In this document: one piece after another, positions 48,283 to 57,936 of the stretch | Numbering within the stretch: the first letter of the stretch is position 1 | Layout: every line of letters begins with the position of its first letter | Assembly: GCF_013778325.1 (NCBI RefSeq) | Contig: NZ_JACEIB010000025.1 | Span: 62,001 to 126,000, forward strand | Direction: 5' to 3' | Source: Sphingomonas chungangi | Lineage (GTDB): Bacteria > Pseudomonadota > Alphaproteobacteria > Sphingomonadales > Sphingomonadaceae | DNA: 64,000 nucleotides | Position numbers and translations under genes: made by a program | Notes under the pieces: generated by a model | Databases searched by the model: none | Seen by the model: the letters and a program-made list of their open reading frames with translations, nothing else | What the model was told of the DNA's origin: nothing

Positions 48283-49506
48283 ATGTTACTCGATCCGTTG
48301 TTCCGCCGTATCGTTCGCCAAGGCGAACTCATCATCACCGACGCCTCGGGCAAGGAGCATCGCTACGGCGCGCCAGACCCCGATCGCGCGCCGGTCCGCC
48401 TGACCTTCCGCGACAAAAGGGTGCCTCTCGACGTCGCGCGCCGCCCCGTGCTGGGTTTCCCCGAGGCCTATATGAACGGCCGGATCGACGTGGAGGGCGA
48501 CGACATCCTCGCCTTCGTCGACCTGTTCCGCTTCAACGCACGGTGGGAAACGTCGATCGACGATGGTCTTGGAGTCGGCGAGCATCCGCTGCTGACGAAG
48601 CTCGGCCGCTTCAACAATTTGCGGAAATCGAAGCGCAACGTCGCGCATCATTACGACCTCAGCGACCGGCTCTACGATCTCTTCCTCGATCGCGACAAGC
48701 AGTATAGCTGCGCCTACTTCACGCCGGAAAACGAAGATCGCGATCTCGACCGTGCGCAGTTGGAGAAGAAGGCGCACATCGCCGCCAAGCTGAACCTGAA
48801 GTCCGGCCAGCGCGTGCTGGATATCGGCTGCGGCTGGGGCGGCATGGCACTCTACCTGAATCGCGTGGCGGACGTCGATGTGCTCGGCATCACGCTGTCC
48901 GAGGAACAGCTCAAGGTCGCCCGCCGCCGCGCCAAGGAGGCAGGCGTCGCCGATCGCGTGCAGTTCGAGCTGATCGACTATCGGGCGCTGAAGGGCAAGT
49001 TCGACCGGATCGTCTCTGTCGGCATGTTCGAGCATGTCGGCGTGCCGTCATTCCGCGAATATTTCGCCAAGGTGCGCGACCTGCTCACTGACGACGGCGT
49101 CGCGCTGATCCACACGATCGGCCGAATGGGCCCGCCCGGCTACACCGATAGCTTCACCGCGAAATACATCTTCCCCGGCGGTTATATCCCGGCGTTGTCC
49201 GAAACGGTCGCGGCGAGCGAGCGCGAGCATCTGATGCTCTCGGACGTCGAGGTGCTGCGCCTGCACTACGGCTACACCATCCAGCACTGGTACGATCGCA
49301 CGGGGGCTGCGAAAGAGCAGATCGTCGCGCTCTACGACGAGCGTTTCTACCGCATGTGGCGCTTCTACCTTGCCGGCGCGCTGACGGCGTTCACGCAGGC
49401 CGATATGGCGAACTTCCAGCTCCAGTATGTCCGCGACCGCCATGCGTTGCCGCTGACGCGGGACTATATCGCGGAGGCCGAGACGGCATTGCTAGCGAAG
49501 GGCTAA
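48283..49506 (+). CDS. cfa: Cyclopropane-fatty-acyl-phospholipid synthase
   Basis: The 407-residue enzyme uses SAM to cyclopropanate unsaturated acyl chains of membrane phospholipids (EC 2.1.1.79). It has the N-terminal lipid-associated domain, the VAHHYDLSDRLYDLFLD segment, the SAM motif VLDIGCGWGGMAL (about 180-192), and YIFPGGYIPALSE and LHYGYTIQHWYDR near the C-terminus. It lies 39 nt after rlmN and may be co-transcribed with it. Confidence 0.94.
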   Translation: MLLDPLFRRIVRQGELIITDASGKEHRYGAPDPDRAPVRLTFRDKRVPLDVARRPVLGFPEAYMNGRIDVEGDDILAFVDLFRFNARWETSIDDGLGVGEHPLLTKLGRFNNLRKSKRNVAHHYDLSDRLYDLFLDRDKQYSCAYFTPENEDRDLDRAQLEKKAHIAAKLNLKSGQRVLDIGCGWGGMALYLNRVADVDVLGITLSEEQLKVARRRAKEAGVADRVQFELIDYRALKGKFDRIVSVGMFEHVGVPSFREYFAKVRDLLTDDGVALIHTIGRMGPPGYTDSFTAKYIFPGGYIPALSETVAASEREHLMLSDVEVLRLHYGYTIQHWYDRTGAAKEQIVALYDERFYRMWRFYLAGALTAFTQADMANFQLQYVRDRHALPLTRDYIAEAETALLAKG

Positions 49507-49940
49507 CGCCCCCGCGCCGCGGCCTCCTCCGCCTTTTCCTGCTGCTTCAAGACCCGGCGCTTGATCGTCGCCGCCTTGCGCGCCTCGCTCGGTGTGACGA
49601 CGCCGTCGTGGTTGAGGTCCGCCCCGTCGGTATGGGCGAGCGCCGCCGCCACGAAGTTCGCGCGTGGGATGCGGCCGGTGTGCGCCTGATCCACGGCATC
49701 GAACTGCGCGTCGACGATCGCCCAGCCCTTCGCCGTCGGCGTGCCCCCTCGCGCCTTCGCGATCTTCGCCAGCGCCGCATGATATTCGTCGCGCGTCAGG
49801 ATGCCGTCATGGTTGGTGTCGGCCTTGTCGAACATCGCCTCCGCCCGCGCCTGCACGTCCGTCCGATAGACCGGCGGCGGATCGGCGAGCGCCGGGCCGG
49901 TCAGCAACAGGACGGGCAGCAGGCCCAGGTATTTCCGCAT
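49503..49940 (-). CDS. Secreted EF-hand calcium-binding protein
   Basis: The 145-residue product has a signal peptide (MRKYLGLLPVLLLTGPALA) and two canonical EF-hand loops: D41-x-N43-x-D45-G ... E52 and D107-x-N109-x-D111-G ... E118. A degenerate middle hand around VDQAHTGRI separates them. A basic C-terminal tail (KAATIKRRVLKQQEKAEEAA) may form a coiled helix. Such proteins are common in sphingomonads, and a periplasmic calcium buffering or sensing role is inferred. Its stop overlaps the cfa stop by 4 nt. Confidence 0.85.
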   Translation of the reverse strand: MRKYLGLLPVLLLTGPALADPPPVYRTDVQARAEAMFDKADTNHDGILTRDEYHAALAKIAKARGGTPTAKGWAIVDAQFDAVDQAHTGRIPRANFVAAALAHTDGADLNHDGVVTPSEARKAATIKRRVLKQQEKAEEAAARGR

Positions 49941-50026
49941 CGTGACGCTCCGGGTTGAACCTTCGCCCCCGCGATGGCACAGGCGCGCGCGTCCCGTAAC
50001 CCCTGAGCCCTGAGATTGGAGCCATC

Positions 50027-51250
50027 ATGACGCAGCCTGCGGTCAACCGCGTCGTCCTCGCCTATTCGGGCGGCCTCGACACCAGCGTCATCCTCAAATG
50101 GCTGAAGGAGACCTACAATTGCGAGGTCGTCACCTTCACCGCCGATCTCGGCCAGGGCGAGGAACTGGAGCCGGCGCGCGCCAAGGCCGAGCTGATGGGT
50201 GTCAAGCCCGAGCATATCTTCATCGACGATCTCCGCGAGGAGTTCGTGAAGGATTATGTCTTCCCGATGATGCGCGCCAACGCGCTCTATGAGGGGCTGT
50301 ATCTCCTCGGCACCTCGATCGCCCGGCCGCTGATCGCCAAGCGCCAGATCGAGATCGCCAAGCTGGTCGGCGCCGACGCGGTGAGCCACGGCGCGACGGG
50401 CAAGGGCAACGATCAGGTCCGCTTCGAGCTCGGCTATTACGCGCTCCAGCCCGACATCAAGGTGATCGCGCCGTGGCGCGAATGGGATCTGACCAGCCGC
50501 ACGAAGCTGATCGAATATGCCGAGGCGCACCAGATTCCGGTGCCCAAGGACAAGCGCGGCGAATCGCCCTTCTCCACCGACGCGAACCTCCTGCACACCT
50601 CGTCGGAGGGCAAGGTGCTGGAGGATCCGTGGGAGGAGGTGCCGAACTATGTCTATTCGCGCACCGACGATCCGGAAACCGCGCCGGACACCCCCGAATA
50701 TATCACCATCGATTTCGAGCGCGGCGATGGCGTGGCGCTCAACGGCGAGGCGATGTCTCCGGCAACCCTGCTCACCGCACTCAACGCGCTGGGCAAGACC
50801 CACGGCATCGGCCGGCTCGATCTCGTCGAGAACCGCTTCGTCGGCATGAAGTCGCGCGGCATGTACGAGACGCCGGGCGGCACCATCTATCACGCGGCGC
50901 ATCGTGGCATCGAGCAGATCACGCTCGATCGCGGCGCCGCTCACCTCAAGGACGAGTTGGCGATCCGCTATGCCGAGCTGGTCTATAACGGCTTCTGGTT
51001 CTCGCCCGAGCGCGAGATGCTGCAGGCGGCGATCGATCACAGCCAGGAGAAGGTGGCGGGCACCGTCCGCCTCAAGCTCTACAAGGGTTCGGTGTCGGTG
51101 GTCGGCCGCAAATCGCCCAACACGCTCTATTCGGAGAAGGTCGTCACCTTCGAGGACGATGCCGGCGCCTACGACCAGCGCGACGCGGCGGGCTTCATCA
51201 AGCTCAACGCGCTACGGCTGCGCCTGCTGGGCCGCCGCGACGGGCGGTAA
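50027..51250 (+). CDS. argG: Argininosuccinate synthase
   Basis: ArgG joins citrulline and aspartate with ATP to give argininosuccinate in arginine synthesis (EC 6.3.4.5). The 407-residue protein carries the P-loop [10 protein letters not shown] (10-19), the [14 protein letters not shown] segment and [19 protein letters not shown] at the end. The gene stands alone. Its 3' end overlaps the convergent glycosyltransferase gene by 39 nt. Confidence 0.96.
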   Translation: MTQPAVNRVVLAYSGGLDTSVILKWLKETYNCEVVTFTADLGQGEELEPARAKAELMGVKPEHIFIDDLREEFVKDYVFPMMRANALYEGLYLLGTSIARPLIAKRQIEIAKLVGADAVSHGATGKGNDQVRFELGYYALQPDIKVIAPWREWDLTSRTKLIEYAEAHQIPVPKDKRGESPFSTDANLLHTSSEGKVLEDPWEEVPNYVYSRTDDPETAPDTPEYITIDFERGDGVALNGEAMSPATLLTALNALGKTHGIGRLDLVENRFVGMKSRGMYETPGGTIYHAAHRGIEQITLDRGAAHLKDELAIRYAELVYNGFWFSPEREMLQAAIDHSQEKVAGTVRLKLYKGSVSVVGRKSPNTLYSEKVVTFEDDAGAYDQRDAAGFIKLNALRLRLLGRRDGR

Positions 51251-52798
51251 GCCCTTCCGCCGGAGGCCGATCAGGTCGATCTGGCGCGAGCGGAACGCCC
51301 CCACCTCCACGCGCTCGCGCTCGAGCGCGTGGAGCATCGTGTCGTCCTTGTCGTACAGCTCGGGGCTGAGGCGCAGCAGCCAGATCGTCGGCGGTCGCTT
51401 CGCCTCGGCGGTGCGCATCAGCGTATCGATCTGCGCCGGATAGAGCGAGACGGCCCCCATTCCGCCGGTCGGGTGCAGCGCCGTCGCCGCGAGGCCGAGC
51501 GCCGGCACTGGCGCCGGCACCTGCCGCCACGGAAGCGTGTGCCGCTCGGCCTGCAGCGCATAAGCGAGCGGCAGCGCGCCCTCGTTGGGATAGGCCCAGA
51601 CGATGTCGCCCGGTGCCACGCGCGGCTCCAGCCAGGCGAGCGCGGCGCGCCAGTCCTGCGGAGGGCCGGCCTTGGCCAACTCGCGGTCGATCCACGCCAT
51701 CGAGGCCGCCACCAGCACGAAACCGGCCAGCGCCGCCCACGCGCCACGCCCCGGCCAGCACAGGCCGAGGCCGACCAGCATCAGCGCCGGCACTGCCGTC
51801 GGGCTCAGCGTACGGGCGAGGAAGACGGGCGAGACGGTCGCCGACAAGATTACCGACAGCAGGACCGGCAGCACCGCCATCAGCAGCAGGATCGCCGCCG
51901 GCCGGCCGCCGCGAGCCCGGCGCGACAGGACCAGCAGCCCCGTCACCACCAGCGCGAAGCCGATCAGGCAGGCCCAGGCATTCCAGTCCAGCCAGATCTG
52001 CGCGATGGTCAGCGGCACGTCGTGGATGTCGAACACCACCCATCCGGTCTTCACCCAGGTTCGTGCCTGGTGGAGCATGATCAGGAAAGCGGGCAGATAG
52101 AGCAGCCCCACGAGACCCTGCCCGACCACCAGCCACGCCCAGTCCCGGCGGGACAGGCCCCGGTGGAGCACGGCGACGGCGAGCGACAGCGTCATGGCCA
52201 GCCCGAAGAGTGGCCCGAGGCTGTGCAGCCACAGCATCAGCGCCTCGCAGACGAAGAAGCCGAGGACCGCGCCCGCGCCGAGCGGCCTTCGTGCGATCGA
52301 ATCCGCCAGCAGGCGAAGCAGCGGCAGCAGGCTCAGCGCATAGACGAGGATCATCACCGGATAGGGCCGCAGCTGCCGGCTCATGCCGACCAGCAGCGGC
52401 TGGAGCGCCACCAGAGTCACCACGCCCGCGACCAGCCATACCCGGCCGCGCTGCGGCAGGTGCAGGATCCGCCCGAGCCGGTCCGTCGCGACGCCCGCTA
52501 CCGCCACCGTCGCCAGCCCGCAGAGCAGCCCCAGCAGGCGCCGGGCGATCACGCTGTCACCGGTGACGAAGCCCCACAGCCGTACCATAGAATAATAGAC
52601 CGGCGGGTGCGTCTCGTACTGCGGCACCATCCGCCAGATCCAGGCGAACGAATGATCGCCGGCGAAGGCGGAATAGGCCTCGTCCAGCCACAGCGGATAG
52701 GCGGCCGCGCCATGAAAGCGGAAGGCGATGCCGGCAACGACGGCGACAGCCGCGATCAGCGCGGCAATTCCAGCGTAGCGTCGTTCCGAAACCGTCAT
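51212..52798 (-). CDS. GT39/PMT-like membrane glycosyltransferase
   Basis: The product (528 aa) is a polytopic membrane protein with the first-loop motif [17 protein letters not shown] (acidic DE pair, about 34-50) and [14 protein letters not shown] near 62-75. This layout is seen in GT-C fold transferases that use lipid-linked sugars (GT39/GT83/ArnT-like). Around ten TM segments follow, then a soluble C-terminal domain (about 400-528). It opens the envelope-glycan cluster. Donor and acceptor are unknown. Confidence 0.8.
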   Translation of the reverse strand: MTVSERRYAGIAALIAAVAVVAGIAFRFHGAAAYPLWLDEAYSAFAGDHSFAWIWRMVPQYETHPPVYYSMVRLWGFVTGDSVIARRLLGLLCGLATVAVAGVATDRLGRILHLPQRGRVWLVAGVVTLVALQPLLVGMSRQLRPYPVMILVYALSLLPLLRLLADSIARRPLGAGAVLGFFVCEALMLWLHSLGPLFGLAMTLSLAVAVLHRGLSRRDWAWLVVGQGLVGLLYLPAFLIMLHQARTWVKTGWVVFDIHDVPLTIAQIWLDWNAWACLIGFALVVTGLLVLSRRARGGRPAAILLLMAVLPVLLSVILSATVSPVFLARTLSPTAVPALMLVGLGLCWPGRGAWAALAGFVLVAASMAWIDRELAKAGPPQDWRAALAWLEPRVAPGDIVWAYPNEGALPLAYALQAERHTLPWRQVPAPVPALGLAATALHPTGGMGAVSLYPAQIDTLMRTAEAKRPPTIWLLRLSPELYDKDDTMLHALERERVEVGAFRSRQIDLIGLRRKGLPPVAAAQQAQP

Positions 52799-52955
52799 CC
52801 GCGCGTCCCCGCCCCCCGGGTGATTCGGGCCTAGCGGTATCGGGCGCCGCCGAACATCCGGTAAATCGCGGATGCCACCCGATCCGGGACGCGGCTTAAC
52901 CCCAAATTATCCATTCCCGGGCATTCGGGGTTCAGTATCGCCCGGGGAGACGAGC

Positions 52956-54497
52956 GTGGGTGCGCATCCTGATCAAGTCGACGTTGCCATCATCGGCGCA
53001 GGCCCCGCGGGCCTGACCGCCGCCTACCTGCTGACCAAGGCGGGCAAATCGGTGACGGTGATCGAGAAGGATCCCGTCTATGTCGGCGGCATCAGCCGCA
53101 CCGTGGAGCATCAGGGCTTCCGATTCGATATCGGCGGCCACCGCTTCTTCTCCAAGTCCAAGGAAGTGGTCGACCTCTGGAACGAGATCCTGCCCGACGA
53201 CTTCATCGAGCGCCCACGGATGAGCCGCATCTATTACGAGGGCAAGTTCTACAGCTACCCGCTGCGCGCGTTCGAGGCGCTGTTCAACCTCGGCATCCTG
53301 CGCTCGACCGCCTGCATGGCGAGCTACGCCAGGGCCAAGCTGTTCCCGAAGAAGGACGCCAAGTCCTTTCAGGACTGGACGATCAACCAGTTCGGCTCGC
53401 GCCTGTTCGGCATCTTCTTCAAGACCTACACCGAAAAAGTGTGGGGCATGCCCTGCGACGAAATCTCCGCCGATTGGGCGGCGCAGCGCATCAAGGGTCT
53501 GTCGCTCGGCAAGGCCGTGCTCGACGGCTTCAAGCGCTCGCTGGGTCTCAACAAGAAGCCCAATGATGGCATGGAAACCAAAACCCTCCTCGAAAGCTTC
53601 CGCTATCCGCGCAAGGGCCCCGGCATGATGTGGGACGCCGCGCGCGATCGCGTGGTCGAAGGCGGTAACCATGTGCTGATGGCGCACGGCCTGAAGCAGC
53701 TCAGCCACGATTCGGAAGGCTGGCGCATGGTCGCCACCGGCGCGCAAGGCGATCGCGTGATCCGCGCGAAAGACGTCATCTCGTCGGCGCCGATGCGCGA
53801 GCTGGCGGGCCGAATCCACCCGCTGCCGAAGACGCTGCCCGATGCGCTGGACCTCAAGTATCGCGACTTCCTGACGGTCGCGCTGATGATCCGCTCGGAA
53901 GACCTGTTCCCCGACAACTGGATCTACATCCACGATTCGAAGGTGAAGGTCGGACGCATCCAGAATTTCCGCTCCTGGTCGCCCGAGATGGTGCCCGATC
54001 CCGAGCTCGCCTGTGTCGGCCTCGAATATTTCTGCTTCGAGGGCGACGGCCTGTGGGCCTCGCCGGACGACGTGCTGATCGAGCTCGCCAAGAAGGAGAT
54101 GGGCATCCTCGGCCTGTGCGACCCCGCGACCGTCGAGGGCGGCGTCGTGGTGCGGCAGGAGAAGGCCTATCCGATCTACGACGACGCCTATGCCGCGCAT
54201 GTCGATGCGATGCGCAAGGAGCTGGAGGGCGCCTATCCGACGCTCCACCTCGTCGGCCGTAACGGCATGCACCGCTACAACAACCAGGATCATGCGATGA
54301 TGACGGCGATGCTGACCGTCCGCAACATCCTGGCCGGCGCGCGCGTCTACGATTGCTGGCAGGTCAACGAGGACGCCGAATATCACGAGAGCGGCAATGA
54401 GGGCGCCGAGGCGAGCTTCGCCAGGCCGCTCGACGAGGACCAGAAGGCGGCGCTCGATTCGGTGCGCGCGGTGCCGAAGCGCCTGAAGGCGGCGTGA
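52956..54497 (+). CDS. FAD-dependent oxidoreductase resembling UDP-galactopyranose mutase
   Basis: The product (513 aa) has the dinucleotide-binding motif IIGAGPAGLTAAYLL (about 12-26), the ggisrtv and FDIGGHRFFSKSKEV segments (about 46-70), and a C-terminal GRNGMHRYNNQDHAM flavin contact. It belongs to the NAD(P)/FAD-dependent amine-oxidase-like family that includes UDP-galactopyranose mutases and carotenoid desaturases. In this cluster a sugar-modifying role is plausible (inference). GTG 52956 is chosen because GGGGAG lies 6 nt upstream. The longer frame includes promoter DNA. It is coupled to the next gene by a GTGA overlap. Confidence 0.85.
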   Translation: MGAHPDQVDVAIIGAGPAGLTAAYLLTKAGKSVTVIEKDPVYVGGISRTVEHQGFRFDIGGHRFFSKSKEVVDLWNEILPDDFIERPRMSRIYYEGKFYSYPLRAFEALFNLGILRSTACMASYARAKLFPKKDAKSFQDWTINQFGSRLFGIFFKTYTEKVWGMPCDEISADWAAQRIKGLSLGKAVLDGFKRSLGLNKKPNDGMETKTLLESFRYPRKGPGMMWDAARDRVVEGGNHVLMAHGLKQLSHDSEGWRMVATGAQGDRVIRAKDVISSAPMRELAGRIHPLPKTLPDALDLKYRDFLTVALMIRSEDLFPDNWIYIHDSKVKVGRIQNFRSWSPEMVPDPELACVGLEYFCFEGDGLWASPDDVLIELAKKEMGILGLCDPATVEGGVVVRQEKAYPIYDDAYAAHVDAMRKELEGAYPTLHLVGRNGMHRYNNQDHAMMTAMLTVRNILAGARVYDCWQVNEDAEYHESGNEGAEASFARPLDEDQKAALDSVRAVPKRLKAA

Positions 54498-56302
54498 CCG
54501 GGCTGCCGGAGGCGGAGCGCTTCACCGTGCGGCCGCAACCGGCCACTGGCAGCCTCCGCTACTCCCTCGCGCTCGCCGGCATCTGGCTGGCTGGCTGCGC
54601 GCTGCTGATCCTGTTCTTCTGGAGCGATATCGGCAACGCGCCCTTCTCCGATCCCGACGATTATATGCGCCTGGCCGAAGTGCGCGCCTGGATGGCGGGC
54701 CAGAGCTGGTTCGACGTCACGCAATACCGGGTCAACCCGCCCCACGGCCTGCTGATGCACTGGTCGCGGCTGGTCGACCTGCCGCTGGCGGGTGTTATCG
54801 CATTGCTGCGACCCTTCCTCGGCGCCGCGCAGGCGGAGACTGTCGCCTGCGCGATCGTGCCGCTGGTCTCGCTCGGCGCGGCGGCAGTGGCCGTCGCCGC
54901 CATCACGCGGCGGCTAATGGGCTCGGGCATCGCGCTCCTCGCCATGACCTTCTGCATGATCGCGCCCGAAGCCCTGTGGGCGGCGCGGCCGATGCGGATC
55001 GATCATCATGGCTGGCAGCTCGCCTGCGGTGCCGCGATGGCGTGGGCGCTGATCGGCAACCGCTGCCCGCGTCGCGCCGTTCTCGCGGGACTGCTGGCGG
55101 CTTTGTGGGTACATATTTCGCTGGAGGGCCTGCCCTTCACCGCCGCGTGCGGAGCGTGGCTCGGTCTGCGCTGGATCGTCCAGCCGGTGGAAGAGCGCTG
55201 GCGCCTGCCCGCCTTCCTGGGCACGGCGGCGGTGGGGAGCCTCGGCTTCTTCCTGATCGCGCATGGCGGCGCGCTGTTCGATCGTACCTTCTGCGATGCC
55301 GTCTCGCCCGTCCACATGGGAATGCTGGCGCTCGCCGCGATCGGTTCGGTCATCGCGTGCCGGGTCGCCCCCTCGCACTGGCTAGCGCGCGGCGCGCTAC
55401 TGGGCGCTGCAGCGGCTGCGGCCGGGCTGCTCTACAAGCTCGGAGCGCCGCAATGCGAGAACGGGCCGTTCGGCGCGCTCGATCCGCTGACCTATCGCCT
55501 GTGGTATCTCGCCATTCCCGAGGGCCTGCCGATCTGGAGGCAGACGCCGCAAGCTGCGGCGCTCTCGATCGCCTTCCCGCTGGTCGGCCTCGTCGGCTGC
55601 TTCGTCGGTTGGCGTCGGGCGGAGAATAAGAGCGCCTGGCTCGATCTCGGCGCGTTGCTGCTCGCCGCGACCGCGATCGCCGTGCTGCTGGCGCGCGCCT
55701 CGGCGTTTTCCAACGCGCTGGCGATCCCCGCCGCGCTGGCCTTCCTGCCGGCGGCGGGTGCGGCGATGCGCCGCTTTTCCAACCCCCTGCCGCGCGTGCT
55801 GCTCGGCGCGGGCGCCGGTCTGCTCGCCTTCCCGCTGGCGATCGACCTGATCGCGCTCGTCACCGTCCACAGCGGGCAGGCCGAGGATCGCAACCGAGAT
55901 GTCGCCCTCGCCACCGCGCACGAGTGCATGGTGCCCGCCAATCTCGCCGCTCTGGACCGCCTGCCCGCCAGCTTGATCCTGACGCCCATGGACGAGGCGC
56001 CCGCCTTGATCGTCGACAGCCACCACGATGCGGTCGGTAGCGGCTATCACCGCAATCCCCAGGTGATGCATGACATCCTCGCCACCTGGATGGCCGATGA
56101 CGCGACCGCCCGTCTGCTGATCGTCTCGCATGGAGCAGCCTATCTCTTCCACTGCCCCGGCGATGCCGAGATGCGCATGACCGCGCGTGAGGCACCGGAC
56201 GGCTTCGCCGCGCAGCTCAACGCCGGGAAAGCGCCTGCGTGGCTGCGCCCCGTTTCCCTTCCCGGCCTTTCGGCTGGCCGACTCTACGCCATCCAGCGCT
56301 GA
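54494..56302 (+). CDS. Polytopic GT-C/STT3-like membrane protein, paralog 1
   Basis: The 602-residue protein starts with a GTG that overlaps the previous stop. TM1 is followed by an acidic, extracellular-type motif SDPDDYMRLAEVRAWM (about 54-69), then YRVNPPHGLLMHWSRLVDLP (about 78-97) and MRIDHHGWQL (about 164-173). A dozen TM helices lead to a soluble C-terminal domain (about 465-602) containing SHHDAVGSGYHRNPQ. The architecture resembles GT-C enzymes such as STT3/PglB, although automated pipelines may label such proteins AcrB-like, which the sequence does not support. It is paralogous to the protein at 59438-61336. Confidence 0.75.
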   Translation: MTGLPEAERFTVRPQPATGSLRYSLALAGIWLAGCALLILFFWSDIGNAPFSDPDDYMRLAEVRAWMAGQSWFDVTQYRVNPPHGLLMHWSRLVDLPLAGVIALLRPFLGAAQAETVACAIVPLVSLGAAAVAVAAITRRLMGSGIALLAMTFCMIAPEALWAARPMRIDHHGWQLACGAAMAWALIGNRCPRRAVLAGLLAALWVHISLEGLPFTAACGAWLGLRWIVQPVEERWRLPAFLGTAAVGSLGFFLIAHGGALFDRTFCDAVSPVHMGMLALAAIGSVIACRVAPSHWLARGALLGAAAAAAGLLYKLGAPQCENGPFGALDPLTYRLWYLAIPEGLPIWRQTPQAAALSIAFPLVGLVGCFVGWRRAENKSAWLDLGALLLAATAIAVLLARASAFSNALAIPAALAFLPAAGAAMRRFSNPLPRVLLGAGAGLLAFPLAIDLIALVTVHSGQAEDRNRDVALATAHECMVPANLAALDRLPASLILTPMDEAPALIVDSHHDAVGSGYHRNPQVMHDILATWMADDATARLLIVSHGAAYLFHCPGDAEMRMTAREAPDGFAAQLNAGKAPAWLRPVSLPGLSAGRLYAIQR

Positions 56303-56349
56303 TCCCCGCTTGCCCGCCGCCCCCGCGCCGGACTATCGCGGTATCGACG

Positions 56350-57936
56350 ATGACCGAGCCTGACACGTCCCCCCGCAGCACCTTCTGGGAGACCCGCGCC
56401 TTCGCGCTGGCGATGATCGCGCTGGCGGCGATCCCGCTGCTGTTCACGCCGATCCCGCCGCTCACCGACCTGATGGGCCATATGGGCCGTTACCGTGTGC
56501 AGCTGGACATCGGCTCCTCGCCCTATCTATCGCATTATTACCGGTTCGACTGGGCGCTGATCGGCAATCTCGGCGTCGATCTCGTGATCGAGCTGCTGGC
56601 CCCGATGCTTGGGCTGGAGCCCGCCGTCCACCTGATCGTGATGGCGATCCCCTGCATCATGGTCGCCGGCCTGCTGCTGCTGGCGCGCGAGATCCATGGC
56701 CGCGTGCCGCCCACCGCGATCTTCGCGTTGCCGCTCGCCTACGGTTATCCCTTCCAGTTCGGCTTCGTGAACTTCGCCTTCGCGATGGGGCTGATGCTGA
56801 TCGCCTTCGCCGTCTGGCTGCGCATGGCGCGCACCGGCCGGCTGAAATGGCGCCCGCACATTTTCTTCGTCGTCTCGTTTCTGCTGTGGGTCGCGCACAG
56901 CTTCGCCTGGGGGACGCTCGGCCTGCTGTGCTTCATCGCCGAGGTGGTGCGCAACCGGAAGGCGGGCAAGCCTTGGCTCGAAAGCGGCTGGCGCTCGGTC
57001 GTCGCCTGCCTGCCGCTGGCACCGCCGGCGCTGCTGCTGCTGCCATGGCGCGGCGGATCGAGCCCCAAGGGCACGTTCGACTGGTTCGCCTGGTACTTCA
57101 AGTGGATCTGGCTGCGCTCGGTGCTGCGCGAGCGGGTCGAGCTGTGGGACAAGTTCGGCGCGCTGCTGCTCTACGCGGTCGCGCTCTCGGGCCTCATCTG
57201 GAAGCCGTGGCGGCGCTACGAGGCGACGCTGGGTATCGGCGCGGCGCTGCTGATCATGGTCTTCGTCTGCCTGCCGCGCGTGCTGCTGAGCTCGGCCTAT
57301 GCCGACATGCGACTGGTGCCGACCATGCTGGCGATCCTGATCCTGGCGCTGCGCCCGATCGCGAGCCGGCGCGTCGCGCTGGGCGTCGCCGTCGCCGCAA
57401 CCCTGTTCTTCGTCGGCCGTATCACCGTCTCGACGCTGGCCTTCCAGAAGTTCGAGCGCAACTACAACACCCAGCTCCAGGCGCTCGATCATATCCCGAT
57501 GGGTGCGCGGGTGATGGCACTCGCCAACACACCCTGCCGGTCGGCCTGGTATTCGTCGCGGATGGAGCATCTCTCCTCGATGGCGACGGTGCGCAAGCAG
57601 GCTTTTGTCAACGACCAGTGGGAGGCGCCCGGCGCGCAGCTGCTGCGGATCGCCTATCCGCCCGCCGGCCGCTATTACAGCCACGATCCCTCGCAGATCG
57701 TCCGCCGGCCCGACTGCCGCGCACGTAACGAGCCGATCCTCGAGATCGCGCTCGAATATTTCCCGCGCGACGCCTACGATTATGTCTGGATGATCGACAT
57801 GCCGCGCAACCGCTGGCCGGTCGACGCGGACTTCGAACCGGTGTGGGCCGGCAACCGCTTCGGCATCCTCTACAAAATCCGCCACCATAGCCCGACCGGA
57901 CTCAATCCTCCCGGCCAGAACGCCGTCACCCGCTAG
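56350..57936 (+). CDS. Polytopic membrane protein of unknown function in the glycan cluster
   Basis: The 528-residue protein has about ten TM helices and a conserved-looking opening loop PPLTDLMGHMGRYRVQLD (about 36-53). A periplasmic soluble C-terminal domain (about 375-528) contains CRSAWYSSRMEHLS and YDYVWMIDMPRN. The layout mirrors GT-C transferases, but the acidic DE/DD motif of the other family members is replaced by TDLMGH. It follows the paralog-1 gene by 47 nt and shares CTAG with the GT2 stop. Confidence 0.7.
   Translation: MTEPDTSPRSTFWETRAFALAMIALAAIPLLFTPIPPLTDLMGHMGRYRVQLDIGSSPYLSHYYRFDWALIGNLGVDLVIELLAPMLGLEPAVHLIVMAIPCIMVAGLLLLAREIHGRVPPTAIFALPLAYGYPFQFGFVNFAFAMGLMLIAFAVWLRMARTGRLKWRPHIFFVVSFLLWVAHSFAWGTLGLLCFIAEVVRNRKAGKPWLESGWRSVVACLPLAPPALLLLPWRGGSSPKGTFDWFAWYFKWIWLRSVLRERVELWDKFGALLLYAVALSGLIWKPWRRYEATLGIGAALLIMVFVCLPRVLLSSAYADMRLVPTMLAILILALRPIASRRVALGVAVAATLFFVGRITVSTLAFQKFERNYNTQLQALDHIPMGARVMALANTPCRSAWYSSRMEHLSSMATVRKQAFVNDQWEAPGAQLLRIAYPPAGRYYSHDPSQIVRRPDCRARNEPILEIALEYFPRDAYDYVWMIDMPRNRWPVDADFEPVWAGNRFGILYKIRHHSPTGLNPPGQNAVTR

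Noticed and set aside
54494-56302. AcrB/RND transporter assignment for the polytopic proteins of the glycan cluster
   Set aside because: They lack the RND layout of two large periplasmic loops and 12 TM segments. Motifs fit a GT-C type topology better.
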